This document shows positions 55,974 through 64,000 of a DNA stretch of 64,000 bases, piece after piece. The stretch's first letter is position 1. Every line of letters begins with the position of its first letter. This DNA comes from Balneola sp. (GTDB taxonomy: Bacteria; Bacteroidota; Rhodothermia; Balneolales; Balneolaceae). Under the pieces are notes generated by a model that did no database searches, had not been told where the DNA came from, and was given only the letters and a program-made list of their open reading frames with translations. The stretch covers positions 22,660 through 86,659 of the forward strand of contig JANQSE010000009.1 of NCBI GenBank assembly GCA_028284195.1, read 5' to 3'. The translations under genes were made by a program, and so were the position numbers.

Positions 55974-56282
55974 TTAAACTAAAAACGGGGGAGAACGACC
56001 TGATGAAAATGGGATTGTTTCATCAGAGAATAAGGCAATATCATAAAGATTTGCAATATCTACAGCTTCAATAAAGCCATCAAAAGGTAGGGTGGTTTCA
56101 AAACCGGTATCAACCACCAATGTACAAATGGGGCAATAATCCTCGTTTTGCACAATGTGGGCTTCTTCAAGATGCTCAAGACATTCCAATCCTTCACTGT
56201 GATAGTGGATCAGGGATACAAACAACCCTGCAACTGCCAACAAGGCAATCCAGTGAGTAAATATGTTTGCTTTACTATTCAT
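55974..56282 (-). CDS. Small His/Cys-rich membrane-anchored protein
   Basis: 102 residues with an N-terminal hydrophobic helix (about 10-25), followed by HYHSEGLECLEHLEEAH (about 26-42) and DYCPIC (about 48-53). Alternating His, Cys and Glu is typical of metal sites. First gene of the probable metal uptake operon. I do not know a family name; a DUF2946-like relation is possible. Confidence 0.6.
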   Translation of the reverse strand: MNSKANIFTHWIALLAVAGLFVSLIHYHSEGLECLEHLEEAHIVQNEDYCPICTLVVDTGFETTLPFDGFIEAVDIANLYDIALFSDETIPFSSGRSPPFLV

Positions 56283-56395
56283 TGATGAAACAAATAAATG
56301 ATGTCTATCCAGAAGTTACAATTTCGTGAAGTTTAATTCTATGTATATACTATCTTAATGCCGAATTATTACAACTTGATACATCAGGACTTATT

Positions 56396-58216
56396 ATGGT
56401 AGAATTTTTTGAAATGGTTAAAGAGTGGTTCTTAGGGCTTGGAGAACAATACGGAGTAAACCCAATAATATTTGGTTCTATTTATGTAGGTGCTATTCCT
56501 TTTTTTACACTATCGCTGGGCTGGCTGGTTAAAAATTACCGTAAGGGCAAATCAATTGTATTGCCTGCGTTTAGCACCACTTTCTTTTTTATTTCTGCAT
56601 ATCTGTATTTAATTATTGCAGGGAAAAATGTTCCGTTTTGGGTATATGCAGTTGTAGTACTTTTGGTAGCCGGTGGGGCTTATTCAACCGTTCAGAAAAT
56701 CCGAAAAAGAGTAGGAGATACGAATGAAGAAACCGGAGTAGAATTTGAGTTCGACAGCGTTGTTATTGGAGGAGGAGCTGCCGGGTTAACTGCTTCTGGG
56801 ATTTGTGCAAATTTTGGAGCCAAAACCATGATGATTGAGCGGCATCGACTTGGTGGAGATTGTACATGGACGGGATGCGTACCTAGCAAAGTTATCCTAA
56901 AAGCAGGGAAAGTTGCGCAACAGGTTAGAGAGGCAAGTAAGTATGGTTTAGTGGATGGCGAACCTGATATCAATTTTAAAAAAGTGATAGAACATGTGGA
57001 TGAGATCCGCAGAGAAGTATATGAAGATGCCGATCGCCCCGAGATTTTCGAAGACATGGGCATTGAGGTAGTAGAGGGGGAAGCCTCATTTATAGATGCA
57101 CATACCATAGAAATAAAACTAACTAACGGCGAAACCAGAAAAGTGCGATCCCGTTTTTTCTTTATTGCAGCAGGAGGAAGTGCATTTGTACCACCAATTG
57201 AAGGAATTGAATCGGTAGATTACTTAACCAACGAGAGTCTTTTTGAAATCAAAGACCTCCCTGAGGAGCTTATAATAATTGGAGGCGGCCCGATTGGAAC
57301 GGAAATGAGCCAGGCTTTTACCAATCTGGGAAGCAAAGTTACTGTAATTGATATGGCTCCAGATATAATGATGAATGATGATCCTGAGCTTACTTCAATT
57401 TTATATGAAGAATTAAAGAAGCAAGGGGTCAATTACGAACTAAATGCTTCCGTAGAATCTGTTTCCGGTTCTGATGGGCGAGTAACAGTAGCTGTTGAAG
57501 TGAATGGTGAGAAAAAAGAAATATCTGGAGACAAGCTGCTTATGGCTACAGGCCGGAAACCTAATGTAGAAGGATTGAACTTAGATGCCGCCGGTATAGA
57601 GTACACTAAAAAAGGAATTACAGTTAATAATTCCTGCCGTACCAATAAAAAGAATATTTATGCAATAGGTGATATCGCCGGTACATACCAGTTTACCCAC
57701 ATGAGCGAGCATATGGCTAAGGTGGCTACAACAAGGGCAATGTTAAAACTTCCAATGAAAATGGATTTAAAACACATTACCTGGGCTACATTTACATCGC
57801 CTGAGGTAGCTCACGTTGGTTCAACTGAAAAGGAGCTGAACACAAGAGGAGAGAAATTTGAAACCTATCGTTTCCCTTATTCCAAAATAGACAGAGCCGT
57901 TACCGAAGGGGAGAGTGTGGGTTTGATAAAGATCTATGCAAAAAAAATAACCGGAAAGATTTTAGGAGCATCGGTAGTTGGTGCCCATGCCGGCGAAATA
58001 ATTTCAGAATATGCGGTAGCTATGAAGAATGGGGTAAGCCTTCGAAATATCGCCGATACCATTCATCCATATCCAAGTTGGGGGCTGGGAGCCCGGAGGG
58101 CTGCAGATCAATGGTATATTAAAAACCAAAGTGCAGGGACAGTTAAGTGGATCAAGCGTATTTTTGGATACAAAGGTGAGATTCCGGATTACAGTGACCC
58201 TGATCGTGTAGTTTAA
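56396..58216 (+). CDS. Membrane-anchored flavin disulfide reductase (mercuric reductase-like)
   Basis: 606 residues. About 110 extra N-terminal residues contain three transmembrane helices (about 22-45, 55-76 and 82-98). The enzyme domain follows, with FAD motif GGGAAG (125-130), active disulfide Cys156 and Cys161 (GGDCTWTGCVPSK), NAD motif GGGPIGTE and a C-terminal dimerisation domain (HPYPSW). The substrate could be a quinone, thiol or metal ion. ATG with AGGA seven bases upstream. Confidence 0.9.
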   Translation: MVEFFEMVKEWFLGLGEQYGVNPIIFGSIYVGAIPFFTLSLGWLVKNYRKGKSIVLPAFSTTFFFISAYLYLIIAGKNVPFWVYAVVVLLVAGGAYSTVQKIRKRVGDTNEETGVEFEFDSVVIGGGAAGLTASGICANFGAKTMMIERHRLGGDCTWTGCVPSKVILKAGKVAQQVREASKYGLVDGEPDINFKKVIEHVDEIRREVYEDADRPEIFEDMGIEVVEGEASFIDAHTIEIKLTNGETRKVRSRFFFIAAGGSAFVPPIEGIESVDYLTNESLFEIKDLPEELIIIGGGPIGTEMSQAFTNLGSKVTVIDMAPDIMMNDDPELTSILYEELKKQGVNYELNASVESVSGSDGRVTVAVEVNGEKKEISGDKLLMATGRKPNVEGLNLDAAGIEYTKKGITVNNSCRTNKKNIYAIGDIAGTYQFTHMSEHMAKVATTRAMLKLPMKMDLKHITWATFTSPEVAHVGSTEKELNTRGEKFETYRFPYSKIDRAVTEGESVGLIKIYAKKITGKILGASVVGAHAGEIISEYAVAMKNGVSLRNIADTIHPYPSWGLGARRAADQWYIKNQSAGTVKWIKRIFGYKGEIPDYSDPDRVV

Positions 58217-58251
58217 TTTTAAGGTTGCTTATGAAGAGATTTTATCCACAT

Positions 58252-58959
58252 TCATGTCGCTTGTATTTCACCAAGTTTATTTAATGCTCGTTCTTTCAGG
58301 TTTTCAAAATTATCTTTAGAGATATGCCCGGCTGTAAATTGATGGTACAACCAAATAATATAGGTAGCCATTACATCTTCGTAACAGTAATGTTCTATCA
58401 AGTCCAGTTCTCTGCGATTGTACATGGCAAGTACCTCGTTTCCTTCTCCGGTTTGTTTAAAAGGGATGCCAATCAAATGGCCAAGATGTTTTAGTTTGGG
58501 CCATGAACTGGCACCATAATTACTAAACTCATCAACAAGATCAACATTGTGCCTACTGTAGCGGTAACGGATGTCATAATCACTCATGCGAACCGGCATT
58601 TGTAAGCCATGTTTCATGGCTCTATAGGTGAGTACAGGAATATCAAAACCTTTTCCATTATGATGAATAAGCCCAAAATCTTTGAACGTCCCGATAGCTT
58701 CGAAGATCTTTTCCAGGCCTTCTTTTTCGTTTTCGCCATTCCAAGAAAGTTTTTGCCGGGGTTGGCCGGTACTTTCAATCCAAAGCCCAACCCACGCTAC
58801 CATTCGGTGGTACATTGGTGGAAGGAATCCGGCTTTATTGCGGGCAAGTTCTTCGCTGGCTATCTCAAGTAGTTTTTCATTATCTGATTTCTGATCATTC
58901 AGCACGGTGCGGATAAACTCAAAATCAGGAATGGTTTCTAAATCAAAGATAAAATACAT
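58252..58959 (-). CDS. PolB-type 3'-5' exonuclease domain protein
   Basis: 235 residues of RNase H fold. ExoI motif FDLETIP (Asp6, Glu8), ExoII-like GLIHHNGKGFDIPVL and ExoIII-like YCYEDVMATYII are visible. Matches the standalone predicted exonuclease related to the PolB proofreading domain. Role in DNA repair or RNA processing is not defined. Confidence 0.85.
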   Translation of the reverse strand: MYFIFDLETIPDFEFIRTVLNDQKSDNEKLLEIASEELARNKAGFLPPMYHRMVAWVGLWIESTGQPRQKLSWNGENEKEGLEKIFEAIGTFKDFGLIHHNGKGFDIPVLTYRAMKHGLQMPVRMSDYDIRYRYSRHNVDLVDEFSNYGASSWPKLKHLGHLIGIPFKQTGEGNEVLAMYNRRELDLIEHYCYEDVMATYIIWLYHQFTAGHISKDNFENLKERALNKLGEIQAT

Positions 58960-59013
58960 ACCAACCTCTGTTTTGCTTGAGTATAGCTAAAGCCGAAGAA
59001 AATTGCTTCTGGT

Positions 59014-60009
59014 TTAATTCGTTAATTCACCTGCCAGCGAATTAGTAAACAATCGTTCCACATCTTTTTTCGAATCATGATGAGCCAGCAGAAACATCAG
59101 CTTGGTTAGCGCTGCTTCCAGAGTCATATCCGCACCTGAAACGGCTCCTGCTTCGAGAGCAGCACGCCCGGCAGGGTATTTGGCTAAATCTACCGAGTCG
59201 TAATCTGCCTGAGAAACAATGGCTACAATTACATCTGAATCTCTGCACTTCTCAAAGAATGGCAACAGATTAAAAGGCCCTTTTCTCGGGAAATTTCCAC
59301 TCCCGAATGTTCTCACGATAATGGCACGGAGTCGGGACAAATCCAGACAATTCAGAAAATCAGGATTCAGCGAAGGATGCACAGTAAGTACAAAAACTTC
59401 ATTCGAAAAGGCTGCTTTGTTAATAAATGATTGCTGATTAACCACCGGGTTTGAATTCAGCTCAATATTCAAGCCAATCTCCGCAATAGGAGGAAGATTA
59501 GGGGATCCGAAGGCATCAAAATCGCCAATACTGAGCTTAGTGCTGCGATTTGCACGATAAACATGATCATTGAAACAGATTCCAACTTCATGAAGCTCTT
59601 TTGTAGCCATTTCAATTGCATTGATCAGGTTGCGTCTCGCATCGCTCCGGATGCTGCTCATTGGAACCTGGCTTCCCGTAAAAATAATCGGCTTTGAAAT
59701 GTTCTGTAAAGCAAAAGACAAAGCAGAAGCTGTATAAGCCATGGTGTCGGTACCGTGCAAAATCACAAATCCATTATATGCCTCATATTCTTTTTCGATA
59801 CAGTTTGCCAGTTCAATCCAGTGTTTGGCATTTAGATCAGAGCTGTCTTCAAAAAATAAAGGATGTGTAGTGATCTCGGCGAGTTCTTCCAGTTCGGGAA
59901 TTTGCTTAACCAATAAATCAGACCATGCTTCCGGATCTAATTCTACACCTTCGCCTTTGGCACTCATAGCGATGGTTCCCCCGGTTTGGATAAGAAGGAT
60001 TTTTTTCAT
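59014..60009 (-). CDS. ansA: Type I L-asparaginase
   Basis: 331 residues. Nucleophile Thr12 lies in IQTGGTIAMS and the second catalytic triad in LHGTDTM (85-90). No signal peptide, so it is the cytoplasmic low-affinity form. Divergent from the EF-G-like gene; the 212-base gap between them shows no site that I can identify. Confidence 0.93.
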   Translation of the reverse strand: MKKILLIQTGGTIAMSAKGEGVELDPEAWSDLLVKQIPELEELAEITTHPLFFEDSSDLNAKHWIELANCIEKEYEAYNGFVILHGTDTMAYTASALSFALQNISKPIIFTGSQVPMSSIRSDARRNLINAIEMATKELHEVGICFNDHVYRANRSTKLSIGDFDAFGSPNLPPIAEIGLNIELNSNPVVNQQSFINKAAFSNEVFVLTVHPSLNPDFLNCLDLSRLRAIIVRTFGSGNFPRKGPFNLLPFFEKCRDSDVIVAIVSQADYDSVDLAKYPAGRAALEAGAVSGADMTLEAALTKLMFLLAHHDSKKDVERLFTNSLAGELTN

Positions 60010-60221
60010 CTTGATTCTTTCTGTAAGTCGTATAAATTACTTCTTCATATTAACTTCATGAATGTTCTGCATGTTCATTGACAAATCAAAGTATAGTTTT
60101 AAAAAACACCTCATGCAGGTGATATCAAAATAAGTTCAGGGTGATAAGTTTAAAGATTATTGACAGATCAAAAAAATGATCAAAGCTTTCTCTTTGAAAT
60201 AGTAACCAAACGGAGTTTGCC

Positions 60222-62348
60222 ATGAAAGTTTACGATCCTTCCCGAATCAGAAATATTGTATTGTTGGGCCATTCGGGTTCCGGTAAAACAACATTGGCCG
60301 AGACGATGTTGTTTGAAGCTGGAGCTATTAACAGAAGAGGCCGGGTCGAAGACCATAATACCGTATCAGATTATCAGGAAATTGAGAAAGAGAAGGAGAA
60401 ATCAATTTACTCTTCCTTCTTAAATCTGGATTGGCGCGGGCACAAAATTAACTTAATTGATACTCCAGGTACTTCCGATTTTATAGGAGAAGTGGTTGGC
60501 CCGTTAAAGATTGCGGATACGGCCATCTTTACGCTGAATGCAGAAAACGGAGTAGAAGTAGCTACTGATGCCCTCTGGAAGTATGTCCGTAAGTATGAAA
60601 TACCGTCTATGTTTGTGGTAAACAAGCTGGATAATGAACGATCAGATTTCTGGAAAACCGTTGAAGAAGCCAAAGAACATTATGGAAGAGAAGTTACCGT
60701 AGTTCAATTCCCATATAGTGAGGGGAATGATTTTCATGCCATTGTGGATGTACTCAGAATGACTATGTACGAGTTTCCCGAAGAAGGAGGTAAACCGGAT
60801 AAGTTGCCGATTCCGGATTCATTAAAACCTAAGGCAGAAAAACTACACCAAGAGTTAGTTGAGATTATCGCTGAAAATGATGAAACCCTGATGGATATTT
60901 ACTTCGAGCATGGGGAGCTGGACGAAGAACAGATGCGGGAGGGATTGCACCTTTCGTTAGTGAGTGGCCAGATCCATCCTGTGTTTTGTGTATGTGCAGC
61001 CCGGAATATGGGAACAGGAAGGGTAATGGGTTTTCTGGATGATGTGGCTCCGAACCCACTAGAAGCAAATACTCCAAAAACTAAGGATGGGGATTCATTT
61101 GAGATGTCAGTGGATGGGTCTCCCATAATGTTTTTATTTAAAACCCATTCCGAGTCTCATGTGGGCGATCTTATTTATTTCAAAGTGTATAATGGTTCAG
61201 TAAAATCTGGTATGGACCTGGTAAATGCTTCTACTTCTAACTCTGTTAGGTTAGGAAACCTTTATATAACGGAAGGACATAAACGCCTTGATGTATCAGA
61301 GATTAAAACAGGAGACATTGGTGCAGTAGTAAAACTGAAAGACGGAGAGGTGAACGATACGTTAGGTGAGAAGGGTAAAACTGTTCAATTGCAACCTATT
61401 GAATTTCCATCAACTACCATTCGTACGGCAGTTAAACTTACCAACGAAGGAGAAGAAGACAAACTAGGGACAGCTTTGCATCAGATTCACCGGGAGGATC
61501 CTTCAGTTGTGATTGAACATAGCCAGGAGTTGAAACAGATTATTATTCATGCACAGGGAGAAGAACACCTCGCTGTAATTGAAGATCAGCTAAGAAATCG
61601 ATACAAGCTTCATATCGAGTTTGAAACGCCGAAAATTCCATATCGGGAAACAATTACTACTTCGACAAAAGCAAAGTATAAGCACAAAAAGCAATCCGGT
61701 GGAGCAGGGCAATATGCCGAGGTTGAATTATTGGTAGAGCCTTACTACGAAGGAATGCCGGATCCATCAGATATGAAAGTGAGAAACACCGATGTACACG
61801 ATTTGCCTTGGGGTGGAAAGTTGGTATTCAATAATTGTATTGTGGGCGGCGTAATTGACAACCGGTTTATGCCTGCTATTCTGAAAGGTATTATGGAGAA
61901 AATGCAAAACGGGCCCATGAGTGGGTGCTGTGCCCGGGATATCCGGGTTTCCGTGTTTGATGGTTCCATGCACTCTGTAGATTCGAATGAAGCTGCATTT
62001 AAAACAGCTGCAAGAATGGCATTTAAAGAAGCTTTTTTGCAATGTAATCCTCAGCTTTTGGAGCCTGTTTATGATGTGGAAGTGGTAGTTCCCGCAGAAT
62101 ATATGGGCGATATTATGGGTGATTTAGGAACCCGGCGAGGACAAATTCAGGGAATGGATTCAGAAGGAGCACTCCAGAAGATAAAAGCTCAGGTGCCTTT
62201 GGAAGAACTGGATCATTATTCCACCAGTTTAAAATCGATGACTCAGGGAAGTGCAACCTATACACGTGTGTTCTCTCACTATGCAGCGGCGCCACATTCA
62301 GTTCAGGAAAGAGTAATGAAAGAAACAGGGGAGTTGGAAGAAGCTTAG
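60222..62348 (+). CDS. EF-G-like translation GTPase (non-canonical paralogue)
   Basis: 708 residues. GTPase motifs are GHSGSGKT (16-23), DTPG (80-83) and NKLD (134-137). The switch I region reads EKEKEKSIYSS, not the RGITI of canonical EF-G, and this matches the EF-G2/EF-G-like subfamily. Domains II to V follow in the usual order (domain IV with KKQSGGAGQYAEVEL). It probably acts in a specialised step such as recycling or stress. No ribosomal genes are nearby. Confidence 0.88.
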   Translation: MKVYDPSRIRNIVLLGHSGSGKTTLAETMLFEAGAINRRGRVEDHNTVSDYQEIEKEKEKSIYSSFLNLDWRGHKINLIDTPGTSDFIGEVVGPLKIADTAIFTLNAENGVEVATDALWKYVRKYEIPSMFVVNKLDNERSDFWKTVEEAKEHYGREVTVVQFPYSEGNDFHAIVDVLRMTMYEFPEEGGKPDKLPIPDSLKPKAEKLHQELVEIIAENDETLMDIYFEHGELDEEQMREGLHLSLVSGQIHPVFCVCAARNMGTGRVMGFLDDVAPNPLEANTPKTKDGDSFEMSVDGSPIMFLFKTHSESHVGDLIYFKVYNGSVKSGMDLVNASTSNSVRLGNLYITEGHKRLDVSEIKTGDIGAVVKLKDGEVNDTLGEKGKTVQLQPIEFPSTTIRTAVKLTNEGEEDKLGTALHQIHREDPSVVIEHSQELKQIIIHAQGEEHLAVIEDQLRNRYKLHIEFETPKIPYRETITTSTKAKYKHKKQSGGAGQYAEVELLVEPYYEGMPDPSDMKVRNTDVHDLPWGGKLVFNNCIVGGVIDNRFMPAILKGIMEKMQNGPMSGCCARDIRVSVFDGSMHSVDSNEAAFKTAARMAFKEAFLQCNPQLLEPVYDVEVVVPAEYMGDIMGDLGTRRGQIQGMDSEGALQKIKAQVPLEELDHYSTSLKSMTQGSATYTRVFSHYAAAPHSVQERVMKETGELEEA

Positions 62349-62354
62349 TGGTGT

Positions 62355-62792
62355 TCAGATATCTTTAGCAAAACAAACCACGCGGTTCATTTCTTTGAAA
62401 CCAAGTTTGTTGTGAAAGTGAAGACTGCCTTTGTTTCCTACTTCAACATCGGATGCAAGTTGGGTACAACCCATTTTTCTTGCCCAACTTTCGGCTTGTT
62501 GCACAAGCTTGGTTGCAATTCCTGTTTTTCGAAAGGCATCTTTTATATAAATACCCTCAAGGTAAGCAACGGGGTATTTTTTAGCACCTTCAACAAAATC
62601 ATTTCTTAGGGCCAGATAAGCAAACCCAATATATTCCTCTTCATTTAAAACTAGGAATGCGGTTTTTTGATTGGTTGAAAGAAGTTTTTTACAATAGGCC
62701 AGTTCTTCTTCAAATGTACAGTCTGGCCACATTTCCACGAAAAGTTTTGCAAGTTCTTCTACATTTTTTTGGGATAATTCTGTGATTTGCAT
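62355..62792 (-). CDS. GNAT N-acetyltransferase, AAC(6')-like
   Basis: 145 residues with the acetyl-CoA loop RKTGIATKLVQQAESWARKMG and the end motif LHFHNKLGFKEMNRVVCF. Resembles aminoglycoside 6'-acetyltransferases, but the fold is shared by many acetylases, so resistance cannot be claimed. Convergent with the EF-G-like gene, six bases away. Confidence 0.88.
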   Translation of the reverse strand: MQITELSQKNVEELAKLFVEMWPDCTFEEELAYCKKLLSTNQKTAFLVLNEEEYIGFAYLALRNDFVEGAKKYPVAYLEGIYIKDAFRKTGIATKLVQQAESWARKMGCTQLASDVEVGNKGSLHFHNKLGFKEMNRVVCFAKDI

Positions 62793-62922
62793 GGTTTAGA
62801 TTAAGGATAGACAAAGAAAATGTAAACGGGTAACTAAGATCGGAAGCGAAGAACCTTAAAATCTACCCTGCTTTGCTATAAAAAGTGATATGAGTTGCTA
62901 CGCAACTTTGTACTTAGGTCAG

Positions 62923-63744
62923 CTAGGGTTTGTTGACACTAAATTCCTCGGCACAATATTTTAAGTATTCTGTTTCTAGGCTGTTAAATTCAATACCAAA
63001 TTCTTCCTGAAATGCTCGTTCGAAATTGGTATAGTCAGTGTAGTATATTTTATTGATTCTGTCGACACCGAACTTGCTAAAAAGCCAATTGATAAATGTT
63101 CCAGCTTGAGGATAGTAGAGTTTTTCAGGCAACTCATTACCATACAGCAACTCATTTGGTGTTAGCAGTTTCTTTTCTGAGACATAACGTTCCATCCAAA
63201 TTCGGTTTTGTGTTCTCTTGATAATCCCATTCTGATCAATGTGAGCACCATAAGAGTCAGAGATGGCTACTGCATACCCTTCATTGACCATTCTATTGTT
63301 TGGAAGGCCAAAAACATCAGATGCTGCGAGATGAACCAGTTCATGAATTCCTATATAGGTAAAAACATCTAAACGAGGATGATATACTGGTTTACTTAAG
63401 AATGTATAATACATTGATTTCCGTTTACCATTTACAAATCCTCCTGTATTAGTGCCGATAAGTTCCAATGCCTCATCTTCATTGTATAGAAATATCTTAA
63501 ATTTTGAATCGCTCTCGATATTTAACCAATTGTTAATCGTATCCAAAAAAGCATTCTGATTTTTCAGGATCAGGTCAATTTGAAGTGAGTCAGGGGATTC
63601 TGAGTTTGTGAAATCAATTGGTCTTACATAGAGTTCAATGTTGTCGGATGTATGAAGATCCCATGGGCCTTCAAGAAAAGCGAAAGGATCATGCCTATTG
63701 CAACCAAACAGAAGAAGCAATGTAATAAAATGCCAATATTTCAT
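62923..63744 (-). CDS. Lipoprotein with HELVH zinc-peptidase motif
   Basis: 273 residues from the ATG at 63744, which gives a lipoprotein signal with lipobox LFGC; an ATG at 63765 adds seven residues. HELVH (134-138) and NEGYA (about 154-158) fit gluzincin-type metallopeptidases. The gene is not clearly assigned to a named family. Faces outward as a surface or periplasmic lipoprotein; it may be a peptidase. Confidence 0.75.
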   Translation of the reverse strand: MKYWHFITLLLLFGCNRHDPFAFLEGPWDLHTSDNIELYVRPIDFTNSESPDSLQIDLILKNQNAFLDTINNWLNIESDSKFKIFLYNEDEALELIGTNTGGFVNGKRKSMYYTFLSKPVYHPRLDVFTYIGIHELVHLAASDVFGLPNNRMVNEGYAVAISDSYGAHIDQNGIIKRTQNRIWMERYVSEKKLLTPNELLYGNELPEKLYYPQAGTFINWLFSKFGVDRINKIYYTDYTNFERAFQEEFGIEFNSLETEYLKYCAEEFSVNKP

Positions 63745-63771
63745 ATACCAATTACTTATAGCCATTGTTAG

Positions 63772-64000
63772 CTACTTTTTATTATCCATCATTGATATCC
63801 ACTCCTTGACAATAGCTTGCAAAGCCTCTTTTTTATTTTCTATATCTTCAATATTTTTAAATCTGGCAACTCTAGCCTCTTTTCCGTCACCTTCCAGCAA
63901 TCCATACTCGTCCTTGATAATTGCTCCTTTGTGAAACATTAGACTTACAAATTTTTTTGCATTCATAAAAAATGATGCAATATTCCCTTTATACATAAAA
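63772..64000 (-). CDS. DUF1801/YdhG-like protein, N-terminus outside window
   Basis: C-terminal part of a protein with KKFVSLMFHKGAIIKDEYG and VKEWISMM, like the end of DUF1801 domain proteins. The frame remains open to the last base, and the ATG at 63996 may be internal, since the family is about 120 residues and only 75 are here. Soluble, of unknown function. Confidence 0.6.
   Translation of the reverse strand, partial: FMYKGNIASFFMNAKKFVSLMFHKGAIIKDEYGLLEGDGKEARVARFKNIEDIENKKEALQAIVKEWISMMDNKK

Noticed and set aside
62355..62792. Aminoglycoside resistance gene
   Set aside because: Only general GNAT features are visible; resistance cannot be read from them.

Overview
The window reads as chromosomal DNA from a Gram-negative bacterium of the Bacteroidota/Balneolota (FCB) group. 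The signs are moderately AT-rich DNA, a FecI-type sigma factor with FecR and a TonB receptor, about 800-residue MacB/FtsX permeases opening with MLKNY, many secreted proteins ending their signal in AQ, and DUF5916, DUF2911 and DUF5683 proteins. Balneolaceae is my best guess, from gene content only. I found no tRNA, rRNA, CRISPR array, prophage or transposase. No gap between genes exceeds about 250 bases.

Layout. 41-3888: cytochrome c maturation genes (ccmC, a CcmD-like protein, ccmE, ccmF) with a CXXXY-type CcmE. 3911-5222: a DUF5683-like and a DsrE-like exported protein. 5457-8487 (-): an M28 peptidase, a serine hydrolase and a small unknown protein. 8490-20885 (-): an export cluster of periplasmic adaptor, ATPase, four tandem MacB-type permeases and a second ATPase. 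It diverges from a sigma-54-type response regulator and NtrY-like kinase (21132-23882), its likely regulators. 23879-29161 (-): an ECF sigma factor, an unknown lipoprotein, FecR and an STN-type TonB receptor, which together look like a cell-surface signalling cascade. 29224-34457: an M23 peptidase, an NfeD gene with two SPFH genes, and an MsbA-like exporter. 34516-35227: a small G-run-rich palindromic cassette around a frameshifted DUF559 nuclease gene. 35241-38198 (-): three tandem paralogues, each an anchored protein with an array of 30-residue repeats. I know no name for them and they are the best candidate here for an undescribed system.

38313-51399 is dominated by secreted catabolic enzymes: DUF2911 protein, PLP dehydratase, DUF5916 barrel, M14 carboxypeptidase, tricorn-like S41 protease, PepSY membrane protein, amidohydrolase and an alkyltransferase. 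The 3' end of a second M14 gene survives as a fossil after the S41 gene. 51408-53205 holds a LEA-2 lipoprotein, a possible small RNA with a strong terminator, and a divergent pair of small HTH-like regulators around a palindrome. 53208-56282 (-) is a probable zinc or other metal uptake operon (ZnuD-like receptor plus two His-rich exported proteins). 56396-64000 holds a membrane-anchored flavin disulfide reductase, a PolB-type exonuclease, type I asparaginase, an EF-G-like GTPase, a GNAT enzyme, a HELVH lipoprotein and a DUF1801 fragment cut by the window end.
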